A DNA stretch of 64,000 nt from Muribaculaceae bacterium (GTDB lineage: Bacteria > Bacillota > Clostridia > Lachnospirales > Lachnospiraceae), in assembly GCA_023666425.1 (NCBI GenBank), contig JAMPCA010000004.1, positions 62,001-126,000 of the forward strand. Reading direction: 5' to 3'. This document shows, piece by piece, positions 25,536 to 33,687 of this stretch. The notes beneath the pieces are model-generated. The model saw only the letters and a list, made by a program, of their open reading frames with translations. It was not told where the DNA came from and did no database searches. How positions within the stretch are numbered: the first letter of the stretch is position 1; each line of letters opens with the position of its first letter. Made by a program: the position numbers and the translations under genes.

Positions 25536-26496
25536 GTATAATCAGCCGGAAGCAATACTGGAACAGTATGATTTGGAGATCAATCAGATTACCAAGGGAA
25601 GAGGCGCATACATCTGCGATACAGGCTGCGGAATGAAGCTGCTTGTGCCCTTCCGTGGATCGAAAGAGAGAGCCGCCTTTTTGCTGGAGGCGCTTAAAAG
25701 ACTGGAGGAGGCGGGCTGCGATGTAGAGCAGATCGTCCCCACGAAAGAGGGGGAGCCGCTGGCGGAGGACGAGACCGGGGGGCGCTACTGGCTCAAGACC
25801 TGTGTGACGGGGAGCGAATGCTCCACCAGCAGGGAGGGCGATATGGTAAAGGCCGTGCGGCTGCTTGCAGGACTTCACACGGCGATTGAAGCCTGCGCCT
25901 TTGAGGTGCCGGATTTCATGGTGAGCGACAGAAACGAGCCGGGACAGATGTACGAGCGGCATTACAGAGAGCTGGTCAAGCTGAAAAATTATGTCAGGGG
26001 GCGCAGGAGCAAAAATGCCTTTGAGCGGAGCTTTCAGGAGCAGTATCCCCGCTATATCGAGGAGGCGGGGCGTGCGCTGGAGCTGATGGGGCAGCAGGGT
26101 GTACCCTACCGGCTCTGCCACGGGGATATGAACCAGCACAACGTTGTGCGCACGCCTGCGGGACTCCGGATCATCAATTTTGAAAATATGTGCTGGAATC
26201 CGGCAGTATCGGATCTTGCGAATTTTTTGCGGAAGCTGCTGGAAAAAAACAACTGGAACAGCGGGCTTGGCATGCGTCTGCTCACCGAGTACCAGAGGCA
26301 GCGGCCCCTCGCAAAAGAGGAGCTTCGCCATCTTTACCTGACGCTGCTTTTCCCGGAGAAGTTCTGGAAGATCGCAAACCACTACGCCAATTCCCACAAG
26401 GTGCTTTCCGGAAGGGATATGGAAAAGCTGGACAAAGTGATCGCCCAGGAGGGCGCAAGGAGCATTTTTTTAGAAAAGCTATTTTCAATTGTTTGA
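25534..26496 (+). CDS. CotS-family spore coat kinase-like protein
   Basis: The 320-aa protein has the aminoglycoside-phosphotransferase/CotS fold: a GRGAYICDTGCGMKLL opening, the catalytic loop CHGDMNQHNVV and IINFENMCWNP, where the usual metal-binding Asp of the DFG-like position is Asn (INF). Family members are spore coat components in bacilli and clostridia. The start is a TTG at 25534 with GGGAGGGG four bases upstream. No ATG occurs before residue 36, and the N-terminal motif would be lost from that start. The ribosome binding site is in a hairpin, so translation may be low or conditional. Expression in the mother cell is plausible but not shown here. Confidence 0.78.
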   Translation: MYNQPEAILEQYDLEINQITKGRGAYICDTGCGMKLLVPFRGSKERAAFLLEALKRLEEAGCDVEQIVPTKEGEPLAEDETGGRYWLKTCVTGSECSTSREGDMVKAVRLLAGLHTAIEACAFEVPDFMVSDRNEPGQMYERHYRELVKLKNYVRGRRSKNAFERSFQEQYPRYIEEAGRALELMGQQGVPYRLCHGDMNQHNVVRTPAGLRIINFENMCWNPAVSDLANFLRKLLEKNNWNSGLGMRLLTEYQRQRPLAKEELRHLYLTLLFPEKFWKIANHYANSHKVLSGRDMEKLDKVIAQEGARSIFLEKLFSIV

Positions 26497-26516
26497 GAAT
26501 CCTGTATACTAGGGGT

Positions 26517-27794
26517 ATGGAAAAAAAGTTTTGGACACGGTTAATTACATATATGCTGCTACTCTCTCTGCTGGGGAGCTCCCTCGCGGGCTGCGGCGTG
26601 CCTGCGCCTGCGGAGCCCTATTCGCAAACCTCATCAGGCGTGCCGGAGGGTGAGGAGACAGAGACGGCTGCGCCTGCGGAGACAGAACAGGCCGCAGAGG
26701 GTGAGGAGCTGTATCTGGTCGTGGAAGTTGACCAGATTGAGGAGAGCCTGCGCCTGTACCGCTACGCCAACGAAATGGAATACCGCTACTACTACGGGAG
26801 CGGCACGCGTTTCCACGACAGGTACGGGAACCGCACGACGATAATGAATTACCCGGTGGGCTCCGTGATTACACTGGGAGAGGTGGACGGCGAGGGAATC
26901 CTCAGAGAGGCGCAGATCAGCGGTGCGGTGTGGGTGTATGACGGGATTACCCGCTTTTCCGTCGAGGAAGAGCGGAATGTATTTGAGATTGCGGACAGCC
27001 GTTACCGGTATGATGAGAGCACCTATGTCTTTTCCGGTGATGAGCGGGTCTCTATGGGAGATATCGCAAAGGGGGACACGCTCTCGGTGGTAGGGCTGGA
27101 CAAGCAGATTCTGTCGGTGAATGTCACCACGGGGCAGGGGGTGCTCGCGCTCCAGAATACGGAGCTGTTCGAGGGCAGCTATCTCCAGCTCGGCACGCGG
27201 ATTTTCGCGGAGATCATGCCGGACATGCAGCTTTCCGTGGAGGAGGGCACTTACAACCTGATTGTTGCAAACAACGGCTGGGGCGGCAGCCGGGAGGTCA
27301 CCGTCACCCGGGGAGAGACGGTCACAGTGGATCTGGACGAGCTTAAGGGAGACGGGCCGAAGCGGGGAAAGATCCAGTTTCTCATAGACGTGGAAGATGC
27401 GGTGCTGATTATAGACGGTGAGGAGCAGGATTACTCGAAGCCCTTAGAGCTCACCTACGGGGAGCATTCGCTGGGAGTCGTCGCCAGCGGCTACGACGTC
27501 TGGGTGCGGAATCTTTTTGTGAACTCGGAGGAGGCCACGATCGTGATTCAGCTGATGGACGAGGGCGTGGACACGGGAACAGGCACAGTGACCACGACAG
27601 TGCCATCGGACGACGGTGCAAATAGCGGAAGCGGGAATAGTGGGAGCGGAAGCGGGAATAGCGGGAGCGGCAGTGGGAGTAACAGCAGCGGAGGCGACGA
27701 AATTGTGGACGCAATCCGCGAGCTGATCCAGTCCCAGCAGCAGCAGAGCCAGCTCGATGCCATACGGGATTTGCTCACTTCATCCGTGTTTTAA
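26517..27794 (+). CDS. PEGA-domain lipoprotein
   Basis: The 425-aa secreted lipoprotein has a signal peptide ending in the lipobox LAGC and an acidic Glu/Thr/Ala linker. A central beta-rich part (about 60-280) follows, with PEGA-like strands near residues 235-340 (VEEGTYNLIVAN and EHSLGVVASGYDVWV). The C-terminus is a Gly/Ser-rich repeat (GSGNSGSG) and a Gln-rich tail. PEGA domains are found on outer-surface proteins; the function is unknown. The start at 26517 is the ATG after a TATACT promoter box (26503), giving a near-leaderless transcript. A longer frame upstream lies in the CotS-type gene in another phase and is rejected. Confidence 0.72.
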   Translation: MEKKFWTRLITYMLLLSLLGSSLAGCGVPAPAEPYSQTSSGVPEGEETETAAPAETEQAAEGEELYLVVEVDQIEESLRLYRYANEMEYRYYYGSGTRFHDRYGNRTTIMNYPVGSVITLGEVDGEGILREAQISGAVWVYDGITRFSVEEERNVFEIADSRYRYDESTYVFSGDERVSMGDIAKGDTLSVVGLDKQILSVNVTTGQGVLALQNTELFEGSYLQLGTRIFAEIMPDMQLSVEEGTYNLIVANNGWGGSREVTVTRGETVTVDLDELKGDGPKRGKIQFLIDVEDAVLIIDGEEQDYSKPLELTYGEHSLGVVASGYDVWVRNLFVNSEEATIVIQLMDEGVDTGTGTVTTTVPSDDGANSGSGNSGSGSGNSGSGSGSNSSGGDEIVDAIRELIQSQQQQSQLDAIRDLLTSSVF

Positions 27795-27881
27795 ACCCGT
27801 TTCGTGACATATTGACGATTTTCGGGGCGAAATTTTGGTTGTTTTTAATTACCAAAAACTCCCTAAATATGGGTTTTTTCC

Positions 27882-27910
27882 TTGACAAACCATAAAAAAA
27901 CAAGTATAAA
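27882..27910 (+). promoter_or_regulatory. Promoter of hup
   Basis: TTGACA (27882-27887), 17 bases, TATAAA (27905-27910). The 70-base untranslated leader to the HU start is A/T-rich and shows no clear structure. The strong promoter fits an abundant protein. Confidence 0.88.
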
Positions 27911-27981
27911 TAGATTTGTAATAATTTGAGAGAAGGACTCAAGTTATAAATTTATGAACAATCCATAGGAGGAATTTGGAC

Positions 27982-28254
27982 ATGAACAAAGCAGAATTAG
28001 TTGCAGCAATCGCTGAGAAAGCAGGGATTTCCAAGAAGGACGCAGAGGCGGCAGTTAAGGCATTTACCGAAGTAGTTACCGAGGAGCTTAAGAAGGGTGA
28101 GAAGATTCAGTTAGTTGGATTCGGTACCTTTGAGGTATCTGAGAGAGCTGCAAGGGTTGGACGGAACCCGCAGACGAAGGAGGAGATTAAGATTCCGGCT
28201 TCTAAGGCGCCGAAGTTTAAGCCCGGCAAGGCTTTAAAGGATGCCATTAACTAA
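27982..28254 (+). CDS. hup: HU-family DNA-binding protein
   Basis: The 90-aa nucleoid protein has the complete HU fold: [20 protein letters not shown], the GFGTFEV turn, and the DNA-binding arm ([20 protein letters not shown]). It dimerises and bends DNA without sequence preference. The ATG at 27982 has AGGAGG ten bases upstream; the TTG two codons earlier is in poor position. It has its own promoter and terminator, so it is expressed separately from the yab genes that follow. Confidence 0.96.
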   Translation: MNKAELVAAIAEKAGISKKDAEAAVKAFTEVVTEELKKGEKIQLVGFGTFEVSERAARVGRNPQTKEEIKIPASKAPKFKPGKALKDAIN

Positions 28255-28270
28255 TTGATTTCGTTCATTC

Positions 28271-28300
28271 AAAGGGAGCGCTGTATGCGCTCTCTTTTTT
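28271..28300 (+). terminator. Terminator of hup
   Basis: AAAGGGAGCGC pairs with GCGCTCTCTTT around TGTAT and runs into six T residues. Leaky read-through could feed the next gene, which starts 22 bases later. Confidence 0.85.
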
Positions 28301-28321
28301 GCAGGAAAAGGAGGGAGAGAC

Positions 28322-28561
28322 ATGCGGCTGGATAAGTTTCTTAAGGTGTCCCGGCTCATCAAGCGCCGGACAGTGGCGAACGAGGCGTGCGACGCGGGCA
28401 GGGTGATGGTGAACGGCAGAAGCGCAAAGGCGTCCGCCACCGTGAAGGTGGGAGATGAGATCGAGATACTGTTCGGACAGAAATCCGTGAAGGTGCGGGT
28501 GCTTGCGCTTATGGACACGACAAAAAAGGAGGAGGCGAAGGAGCTCTACGAATATATATAG
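28322..28561 (+). CDS. S4-domain RNA-binding protein (RqcP/YabO type)
   Basis: The 79-aa protein is a stand-alone S4 RNA-binding domain (MRLDKFLKVSRLIKRRTVA; VMVNGRSAKASATVKVGDEI). Homologs such as B. subtilis RqcP (YabO) bind the large ribosomal subunit and assist RqcH in adding alanine tails to stalled nascent chains. It has AAGGAGGG upstream. It sits in the position of yabO before yabP, as in Bacillus. Confidence 0.85.
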   Translation: MRLDKFLKVSRLIKRRTVANEACDAGRVMVNGRSAKASATVKVGDEIEILFGQKSVKVRVLALMDTTKKEEAKELYEYI

Positions 28562-28634
28562 AGTTCTAAATCCTGCCCTTTCCTCATACATTAAAGGTAG
28601 CAGAGTATGATAAGTGTATAGGAGAGCGGAGTAT

Positions 28635-28916
28635 ATGGAAGAAAAGACCATCACCAGGCAGCACAAGATTATAATGAATAATCGCAAAACCGGCAGTTTT
28701 ACGGGGATACTGGACGTTCTGTCCTTCGATCTGACAGAGATTCTTCTGGAAACAGAGCTCGGAATGCTTCAGATCCGGGGAAAGGATCTTCATGTGAACC
28801 GGCTGAATCTGGAAAAGGGCGAGGTGGATCTCGACGGAGAGATTGAGTCCCTCACTTACTCGGAGGTGTCGGGTCTCGGAAAAAAGGGCTCGGTGTTCGG
28901 GAAGCTGTTTAAGTAG
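28635..28916 (+). CDS. yabP: Sporulation protein YabP
   Basis: The 93-aa protein matches YabP, a small sporulation protein required at an early mother-cell stage in relatives. The core reads NNRKTGSFTGILDVLSFDL and later LHVNRLNLEKGEVDLDGEI. The ATG at 28635 has AGGAG upstream; a GTG at 28614 lies on top of that site. The stop shares one base with the yabQ GTG start. Confidence 0.88.
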   Translation: MEEKTITRQHKIIMNNRKTGSFTGILDVLSFDLTEILLETELGMLQIRGKDLHVNRLNLEKGEVDLDGEIESLTYSEVSGLGKKGSVFGKLFK

Positions 28917-29311
28917 TGGAGATTTTTTCTGCAATCCCTGCGGAGCTTGCGCTGCTGCGGGGGGCGTTTTTCATGGGGGCGGGGCTGTTTGTCCTCTATG
29001 ACTGTCTGCGGGTCTTCCGGCGCATTGTCCCCCATGGGATTTTCTGGATCTCACTCGAGGACGCCCTGTACTGGATTGCGGCCGCGGGCTGGTTTTTCTT
29101 AAGACTCTGCAGGGACAACAACGGGATCATCCGCTTTTATGTGCTTTTTGCCATGGCGGTGGGCGCTCTTCTCTACTATGTGCTGCTGGGACGTGTGGCA
29201 ATGAAATATGTAAGCCTTTTGCTTCTCACAATAAAAAAACAATTGAAAAAAATAAAGAAAGCGATTATAATAGAGCTAGAAAAACGTGGAAAGCACGAGG
29301 ATGAAGTATGA
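28916..29311 (+). CDS. yabQ: Sporulation protein YabQ
   Basis: The 131-aa protein has about four membrane helices and matches YabQ by position and by the YDCLRVFRRI segment after the first helix. YabQ is a forespore-envelope protein needed for cortex formation in bacilli. Translation starts at a GTG that shares a base with the yabP stop, and its TGA overlaps the divIC start, so the three genes are coupled. Confidence 0.85.
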   Translation: MEIFSAIPAELALLRGAFFMGAGLFVLYDCLRVFRRIVPHGIFWISLEDALYWIAAAGWFFLRLCRDNNGIIRFYVLFAMAVGALLYYVLLGRVAMKYVSLLLLTIKKQLKKIKKAIIIELEKRGKHEDEV

Positions 29312-29613
29312 GAGGGAAAAAAAAGAGACGTAGAAGCGCGGGCGCCATCAGCGTTACATTGATCGTGATAGCCTTTATGGCGGTTATGGCAGTACAGCTG
29401 GGCCGTTTAAAGGAAAAGGATGCAAGGTACGCGGCAAAGGAGCAGGAGCTTTTAGAGGAGGCGGAGCAGGAGAGGCTTCGCAGTACGGAATTAGATGAGC
29501 TTGAGGATACGGTAAAGTCCTCAGAATATATAGAGTCGATTGCCAGGAGCAAGCTTGGTCTCACGAAGGACAAAGAGAATGAGATCATCTTTAAGGAAAT
29601 CGGAGAGGAGTAG
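29308..29613 (+). CDS. divIC: Septum formation initiator DivIC/FtsB-family protein
   Basis: The 101-aa bitopic protein has a basic cytoplasmic tail (MRGKKKRRRS), one transmembrane helix (about 12-30) and an extracellular coiled coil (KDARYAAKEQELLEEAEQ). DivIC works with FtsL and DivIB in the divisome. The conserved block IESIARSKLGLTKDKEN ends the coil. It starts inside the yabQ stop (ATGA overlap) and is followed by a terminator. Confidence 0.88.
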   Translation: MRGKKKRRRSAGAISVTLIVIAFMAVMAVQLGRLKEKDARYAAKEQELLEEAEQERLRSTELDELEDTVKSSEYIESIARSKLGLTKDKENEIIFKEIGEE

Positions 29614-29615
29614 AA

Positions 29616-29647
29616 GAGGGAGAGCCCGCAGAGGGGTTCTCCTTTTT
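29616..29647 (+). terminator. Terminator after divIC
   Basis: GGAGAGCCC pairs with GGGTTCTCC (one G-U) and is followed by five T residues just after the divIC stop. It isolates the yab-divIC operon from spoIIE. Confidence 0.75.
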
Positions 29648-29701
29648 GTATAGGCCGTAAGAGGCTTATTTAGCTTCCTCGAATCGCGGTGGAAGGAGGT
29701 T

Positions 29702-29767
29702 TTGGCGAAAACTTTTTTTGGGCGGGGCGCGATTTTGACAAGTATTTTTATCCCGCCGTCCTATAAT
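29702..29767 (+). promoter_or_regulatory. Spo0A-type promoter of spoIIE (21-bp spacing)
   Basis: TTGACA (29735-29740) and TATAAT (29762-29767) are separated by 21 bases, too far for a normal sigma-A promoter but the spacing known for Spo0A-activated spoIIE and spoIIG promoters of Bacillus. TTGGCGAA at 29702-29709 matches the Spo0A box (TTGTCGAA) with one change. The TTTGACAA overlapping the -35 is a second, inverted, near-match. This strongly suggests activation by Spo0A-P. Confidence 0.8.
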
Positions 29768-29822
29768 CCTTGATTGACTACCCCCGGGAGGCGCCCGGAG
29801 GGAATGATTGAGGAGGCGAACT

Positions 29823-31694
29823 ATGAACACAAAAAGAAACTGGACGGAAATACTGGGAAAGGGGGTCTATGCACTCTTAGGCGCAATGAGCAGTCTGCTG
29901 TGCGTGATGGGCTGTTATCCGCTGGTGCCTGCGTTCTACGCGGCCTGCTGTCTGCAGAGGAGGCGGAGCGTGTTTCTCTACATAGGCATGTTTGCAGGCA
30001 TGGGTCTGTGTATGCCGGTGAGCGCAGCTGTGAAGTATCTGTTTATCATACTGGTGGTATCTGTGGGAATCCGGTTCTATCTGTGGGCGAACCGCCGCTG
30101 CAGCGGCTGGATGGCGGGAATGATCGCAGGGCTTTCCGTAGTTGCGATGAATTGCAGCGGTATGGCGCTCACGAGAATGGACAGAAACGAGCTGATCCTG
30201 GGCGTCAGCGAGGGCGTTGTCGTGTTCGGCACGACCGTGCTGTTCTACTATGTCCTGCAGATGCTCACCGAGCTTGGGCGCAATTTTGCAGACAGCAGGG
30301 ACGGGGAGCAGGCGCCCCAGCAGGAATTCTATGACAGGGGGCGGATGAGCGCCTTCGCCGAAGCGGTGGACGAGCTGTCGGCGGTGTTTTCCTCTATGGG
30401 AAGAAAGCAGGAGCTGACCGGGCACGAGAGCGTGTCCGCCCTCGAGCGGGAGATCACCGGGAAGCTGTGCGCTGCCTGCGACGGCTGCGCGCTGTGCTGG
30501 GAGCAGCCGGGCAGTAACCTTTCAGATAAAATCCAGAGGATGCTGCAGGCGGTCATTGCCCACAGACCCAAAGAGGATATTTTAAGGCAAAACTATATGG
30601 AGGAGTGTCCCCGCTATCCAGGAATGGTGGAGGAAGCCATCTGGGCATTCTCCCGCATGGAGCTGAACGAGGCATGGTACCGGAGGCTGCAGAACAACCG
30701 CAGGCTGATCGCTGACCAGCTTGACGCCATGGCAGACCTCATGCAGGACTGGACGAAAAAACGCCGCTGTCTCGACGGCACGAACCGGATGCTTCTGGCG
30801 CGCATCGGCTTTGAGGCAGGGGAGCGGGGACTGATCGCGGAGCACGTCCACATCTACGAGGACGAGGGCGGGCACATGCTGATCACGGCGCAGGTATCGG
30901 GAAAATGGGGCGGCGGCATCCCCAGCAAAAATTATGTGCGGGCGCTGGAAAAAGCCAGCGGGATGCGCCTGCGTCTGGAAAAGGGCGCGCGGAGCATACT
31001 CACAAAGGAGCCGGTGGCGGTGACGGTCTATGAGGACAGCCGCTATTACGCCATGTCCGGCGTATCCGGGCAAAAGCAGGACGGCGCATCGGTCAGCGGC
31101 GACAATTTCTCGCTGTTTACGCTGGAGAACGGGCAGTATGAGATCTGTCTGTCCGACGGCATGGGCTCCGGCCCGGCGGCAGCCAAGGAGAGTGAGCTGG
31201 TGGTGGAGCTGATGGAGAAATTCATGGAGGCGGGCTTTTCGCAGGAGACGGCAATCCGCATGATGAATTCCGCCATGGTCATGCAGGGGGAGGACGATTC
31301 CTTTTCCACCATGGATCTGGCGGCCATTGATCTGCACACCGGAAGCCTGACCCTCACAAAGGTCGGTGCGGCGGCCTCCTTTCTGCGCAGCGGCGGGGAG
31401 ACGGAGTGTCTAAGCTGCCCCTCCCTGCCTGCGGGCTCTGTGGCGCAGACCGCGCCGCCGATGGAACGGCATATGAAAAACGGAGATTTCCTTGTCATGG
31501 TGACAGATGGTGTGCTAGAATATCTGCATGTGAAAAATCCCGAGGAGAAGCTGGCCGATATTATCAGCGAGGTGCAGACAGAGAATGCGGGGGCGATGGC
31601 GAAGGCCATCTTAGAGCGCGTCATGCTCTTTACAGGCGGTCATGCCCTCGACGATATGACGGTGATCGTGACGTGCCTCTGGGAGCAGGAATAG
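29823..31694 (+). CDS. spoIIE: Stage II sporulation serine phosphatase SpoIIE, short form
   Basis: The 623-aa protein ends in a PP2C-type phosphatase domain (about 400-620) with metal-binding acidic motifs LSDGMGSG, MDLAAIDLHTG, VTDGVLE and DDMTVIV. SpoIIE dephosphorylates SpoIIAA to free sigma-F in the forespore and also takes part in asymmetric division. The N-terminus has about five or six membrane helices (about 10-160), fewer than the ten of the roughly 830-aa Bacillus protein, which accounts for the shorter length. The ATG at 29823 has GAGGAGG six bases upstream. Control by Spo0A is likely from the promoter architecture. Confidence 0.92.
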   Translation: MNTKRNWTEILGKGVYALLGAMSSLLCVMGCYPLVPAFYAACCLQRRRSVFLYIGMFAGMGLCMPVSAAVKYLFIILVVSVGIRFYLWANRRCSGWMAGMIAGLSVVAMNCSGMALTRMDRNELILGVSEGVVVFGTTVLFYYVLQMLTELGRNFADSRDGEQAPQQEFYDRGRMSAFAEAVDELSAVFSSMGRKQELTGHESVSALEREITGKLCAACDGCALCWEQPGSNLSDKIQRMLQAVIAHRPKEDILRQNYMEECPRYPGMVEEAIWAFSRMELNEAWYRRLQNNRRLIADQLDAMADLMQDWTKKRRCLDGTNRMLLARIGFEAGERGLIAEHVHIYEDEGGHMLITAQVSGKWGGGIPSKNYVRALEKASGMRLRLEKGARSILTKEPVAVTVYEDSRYYAMSGVSGQKQDGASVSGDNFSLFTLENGQYEICLSDGMGSGPAAAKESELVVELMEKFMEAGFSQETAIRMMNSAMVMQGEDDSFSTMDLAAIDLHTGSLTLTKVGAAASFLRSGGETECLSCPSLPAGSVAQTAPPMERHMKNGDFLVMVTDGVLEYLHVKNPEEKLADIISEVQTENAGAMAKAILERVMLFTGGHALDDMTVIVTCLWEQE

Positions 31695-31704
31695 AGGGGC
31701 GGAT

Positions 31705-33126
31705 ATGCAAAAGAAGGTGCGAAGGTTCATGGAACAGTGGAATATGGCGGAGCCCGGGGCGAGTCTGCTCGTGGGACTCTCCGGCGGGGCGGATTCCGTG
31801 TGTCTGTGCCTGGTTTTGCAGGAGCTGGCGGCGTCCATGGGCTATACCGTGCGCGCGGTGCATGTGGAGCACGGCATCCGGGGGGAGGAGAGCCTGCGGG
31901 ACGAGGCATTTGTCCGCGCATTCTGCGGGGAGCAGGGGATCGCGCTTACCGTGCGCCATGTCTGTGTGCCGGAGTATGCCAGGGCTCACCGGCTCGGGAC
32001 AGAGGAGGCGGCGCGCATTCTGCGGTATGGGATATTTGCGGAGCTTGCGGGGGCTGGCTGCCGGGTGGCGCTGGCTCACCACATGGAGGATAACGCAGAG
32101 ACGATGCTCATGGCGCTTGCGAGGGGCAGCGGCTTAGACGGGCTGTGCGCCATGCCTCCGGTGCGAAGGGACGGGGAAATCTGCTATATCCGTCCGTTTC
32201 TCTGTGTCAGCAGAGGGGAGATCGAAGCGTTTCTGGAGGAGCGGGGACAGAAGTATTGTGTGGACTCCACGAACGGGGAGACAAAATACACGAGAAATTA
32301 TGTCCGCTCGAAGATTCTGCCGGAATTTGCGCAGGTGAATCCCCGGGCAGTCGCCCATATGAACCAGACCGCGTCCCGGCTCATGGAATTAAGGGAGTAC
32401 ATGGAGCAGGAGACGGAGGCCGTGTACGGGCAGATTGTCCGCGCACAGGCAGGAGGCGGCATACGGCTTTCGGCCGGGGAGCTGGAGAAACTTCCCCGCG
32501 CGCTGCAGGGGCGCGTCATATACCGCGCCCTCGGGGAAGCGGCGGGCGCGGGGCGGGATCTTGCGGCCGTCCATGTGGAGGCGGTGCTTGCACTCTTAAA
32601 GCGGCAGTCCGGGCGGCAGATTAAGCTGCCCGGGAACCTGCTGGCGTACCGGGAATACGGGGACGTCGTGGTCAGTCCGGCGGCGGACGGCAGGAAGCTT
32701 TCCGAGATTATTGTCACGCCGGAGCAGATCGCGGCGCTTGCCGCAGGCGGCGGGACGCTGGCGCTTCCGGCCGGGGAGGAGGGCGGCACGCTCACGCTCA
32801 CCGCCTTTCCTTACGGGGGGAAAAGCGAAGAAATTTCCACAAAAATGTATACGAAATGGTTTGATTGTGATATGATAAAAGATGGATTTTCCATACGCGG
32901 CCGGAGAGAGGGCGATTTTTTCCGGCTGGGCACGGGGCACCGCAAGAAGCTGAGCGACTATTTTGTAGACGAGAAGATTCCCGCGGGGCAGAGGGATCTG
33001 GTGCCGCTTCTGGCAGCAGGCCCGGAGGTGCTCTGGCTGATCGGCTGGCGCATGGGAGCAGGCGCTATGGTAACGGAGCGCACGAGGACCGTGCTTTCCG
33101 CCACATATGAAAAGGGAGAGACATGA
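31705..33126 (+). CDS. tilS: tRNA(Ile)-lysidine synthetase TilS
   Basis: The 473-aa enzyme modifies the wobble cytidine of the AUA-reading tRNA-Ile with lysine and ATP, changing its identity. The N-type ATP pyrophosphatase P-loop SGGADS is near residue 26, HHMEDNAETMLM follows, and TilS substrate-binding C-terminal domains fill the rest. The ATG at 31705 has a GAGGGG site. Its TGA overlaps the hpt ATG by four bases. Confidence 0.93.
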   Translation: MQKKVRRFMEQWNMAEPGASLLVGLSGGADSVCLCLVLQELAASMGYTVRAVHVEHGIRGEESLRDEAFVRAFCGEQGIALTVRHVCVPEYARAHRLGTEEAARILRYGIFAELAGAGCRVALAHHMEDNAETMLMALARGSGLDGLCAMPPVRRDGEICYIRPFLCVSRGEIEAFLEERGQKYCVDSTNGETKYTRNYVRSKILPEFAQVNPRAVAHMNQTASRLMELREYMEQETEAVYGQIVRAQAGGGIRLSAGELEKLPRALQGRVIYRALGEAAGAGRDLAAVHVEAVLALLKRQSGRQIKLPGNLLAYREYGDVVVSPAADGRKLSEIIVTPEQIAALAAGGGTLALPAGEEGGTLTLTAFPYGGKSEEISTKMYTKWFDCDMIKDGFSIRGRREGDFFRLGTGHRKKLSDYFVDEKIPAGQRDLVPLLAAGPEVLWLIGWRMGAGAMVTERTRTVLSATYEKGET

Positions 33127-33671
33127 TGGACGACCGCAGGGAGCATAAGATATCTGTTTATCTGACCGAGGAGCAGCTGAACCGGAGGATTGCGGAGATT
33201 GGGGCGGCGCTCACGGAGCGTTTTTCGGGAGAGTCCGTGTATCTGGTGTGCATTTTAAAAGGCTCGGTGTTTTTTGCGGCGGAGCTCGCAAAGCGCATAG
33301 AGCTGCCGATGACGATGGACTTTATGTCCGTGGAGAGTTACGGCGCGAGCACCCACTCCAGCGGCGTGGTGAATATCAAAAAGGATCTGGAGCGCTCCAT
33401 TGAGGGGGAGAATGTGATTCTCGTGGAGGATATCATTGACTCCGGCAATACCCTAAGCCGCCTGCTGACGCTTTTTTCACACAGAAAGCCCAAAAGCCTC
33501 ACACTCTGTACGCTTTTGGACAAGCCCGGCCGGCGCGTTGCGGAGGGCATACATGTAGATTACACCGGATTCGTGGTCCCGGACAGGTTTATCGTAGGCT
33601 TCGGTCTGGATTACGATCAGAGATACCGCAATCTCCCGTATATCGGGTTTATTGAGGGCGAAGAAGATTAG
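33123..33671 (+). CDS. hpt: Hypoxanthine phosphoribosyltransferase
   Basis: The 182-aa purine salvage enzyme converts hypoxanthine or guanine with PRPP to the nucleotide. The PRPP-binding loop VILVEDIIDSGNTL and the SVESYGAST flexible-loop region are clear. It is coupled to tilS by overlap and followed 16 bases later by ftsH, the tilS-hpt-ftsH order conserved across Firmicutes. Confidence 0.94.
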   Translation: MMDDRREHKISVYLTEEQLNRRIAEIGAALTERFSGESVYLVCILKGSVFFAAELAKRIELPMTMDFMSVESYGASTHSSGVVNIKKDLERSIEGENVILVEDIIDSGNTLSRLLTLFSHRKPKSLTLCTLLDKPGRRVAEGIHVDYTGFVVPDRFIVGFGLDYDQRYRNLPYIGFIEGEED

Positions 33672-33687
33672 GTAAGGAGAGAACACA

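Noticed and set aside
25516-26397. 293-codon minus-strand frame opposite the CotS-type gene
   Set aside because: The CotS-type reading frame has family motifs and a ribosome binding site; the antisense frame has neither.
29648-29700. A tRNA gene before spoIIE
   Set aside because: The CTCGAATCGC text recalls a T-arm but no acceptor stem, anticodon arm or CCA end can be formed. No tRNA or rRNA gene was seen in the window.
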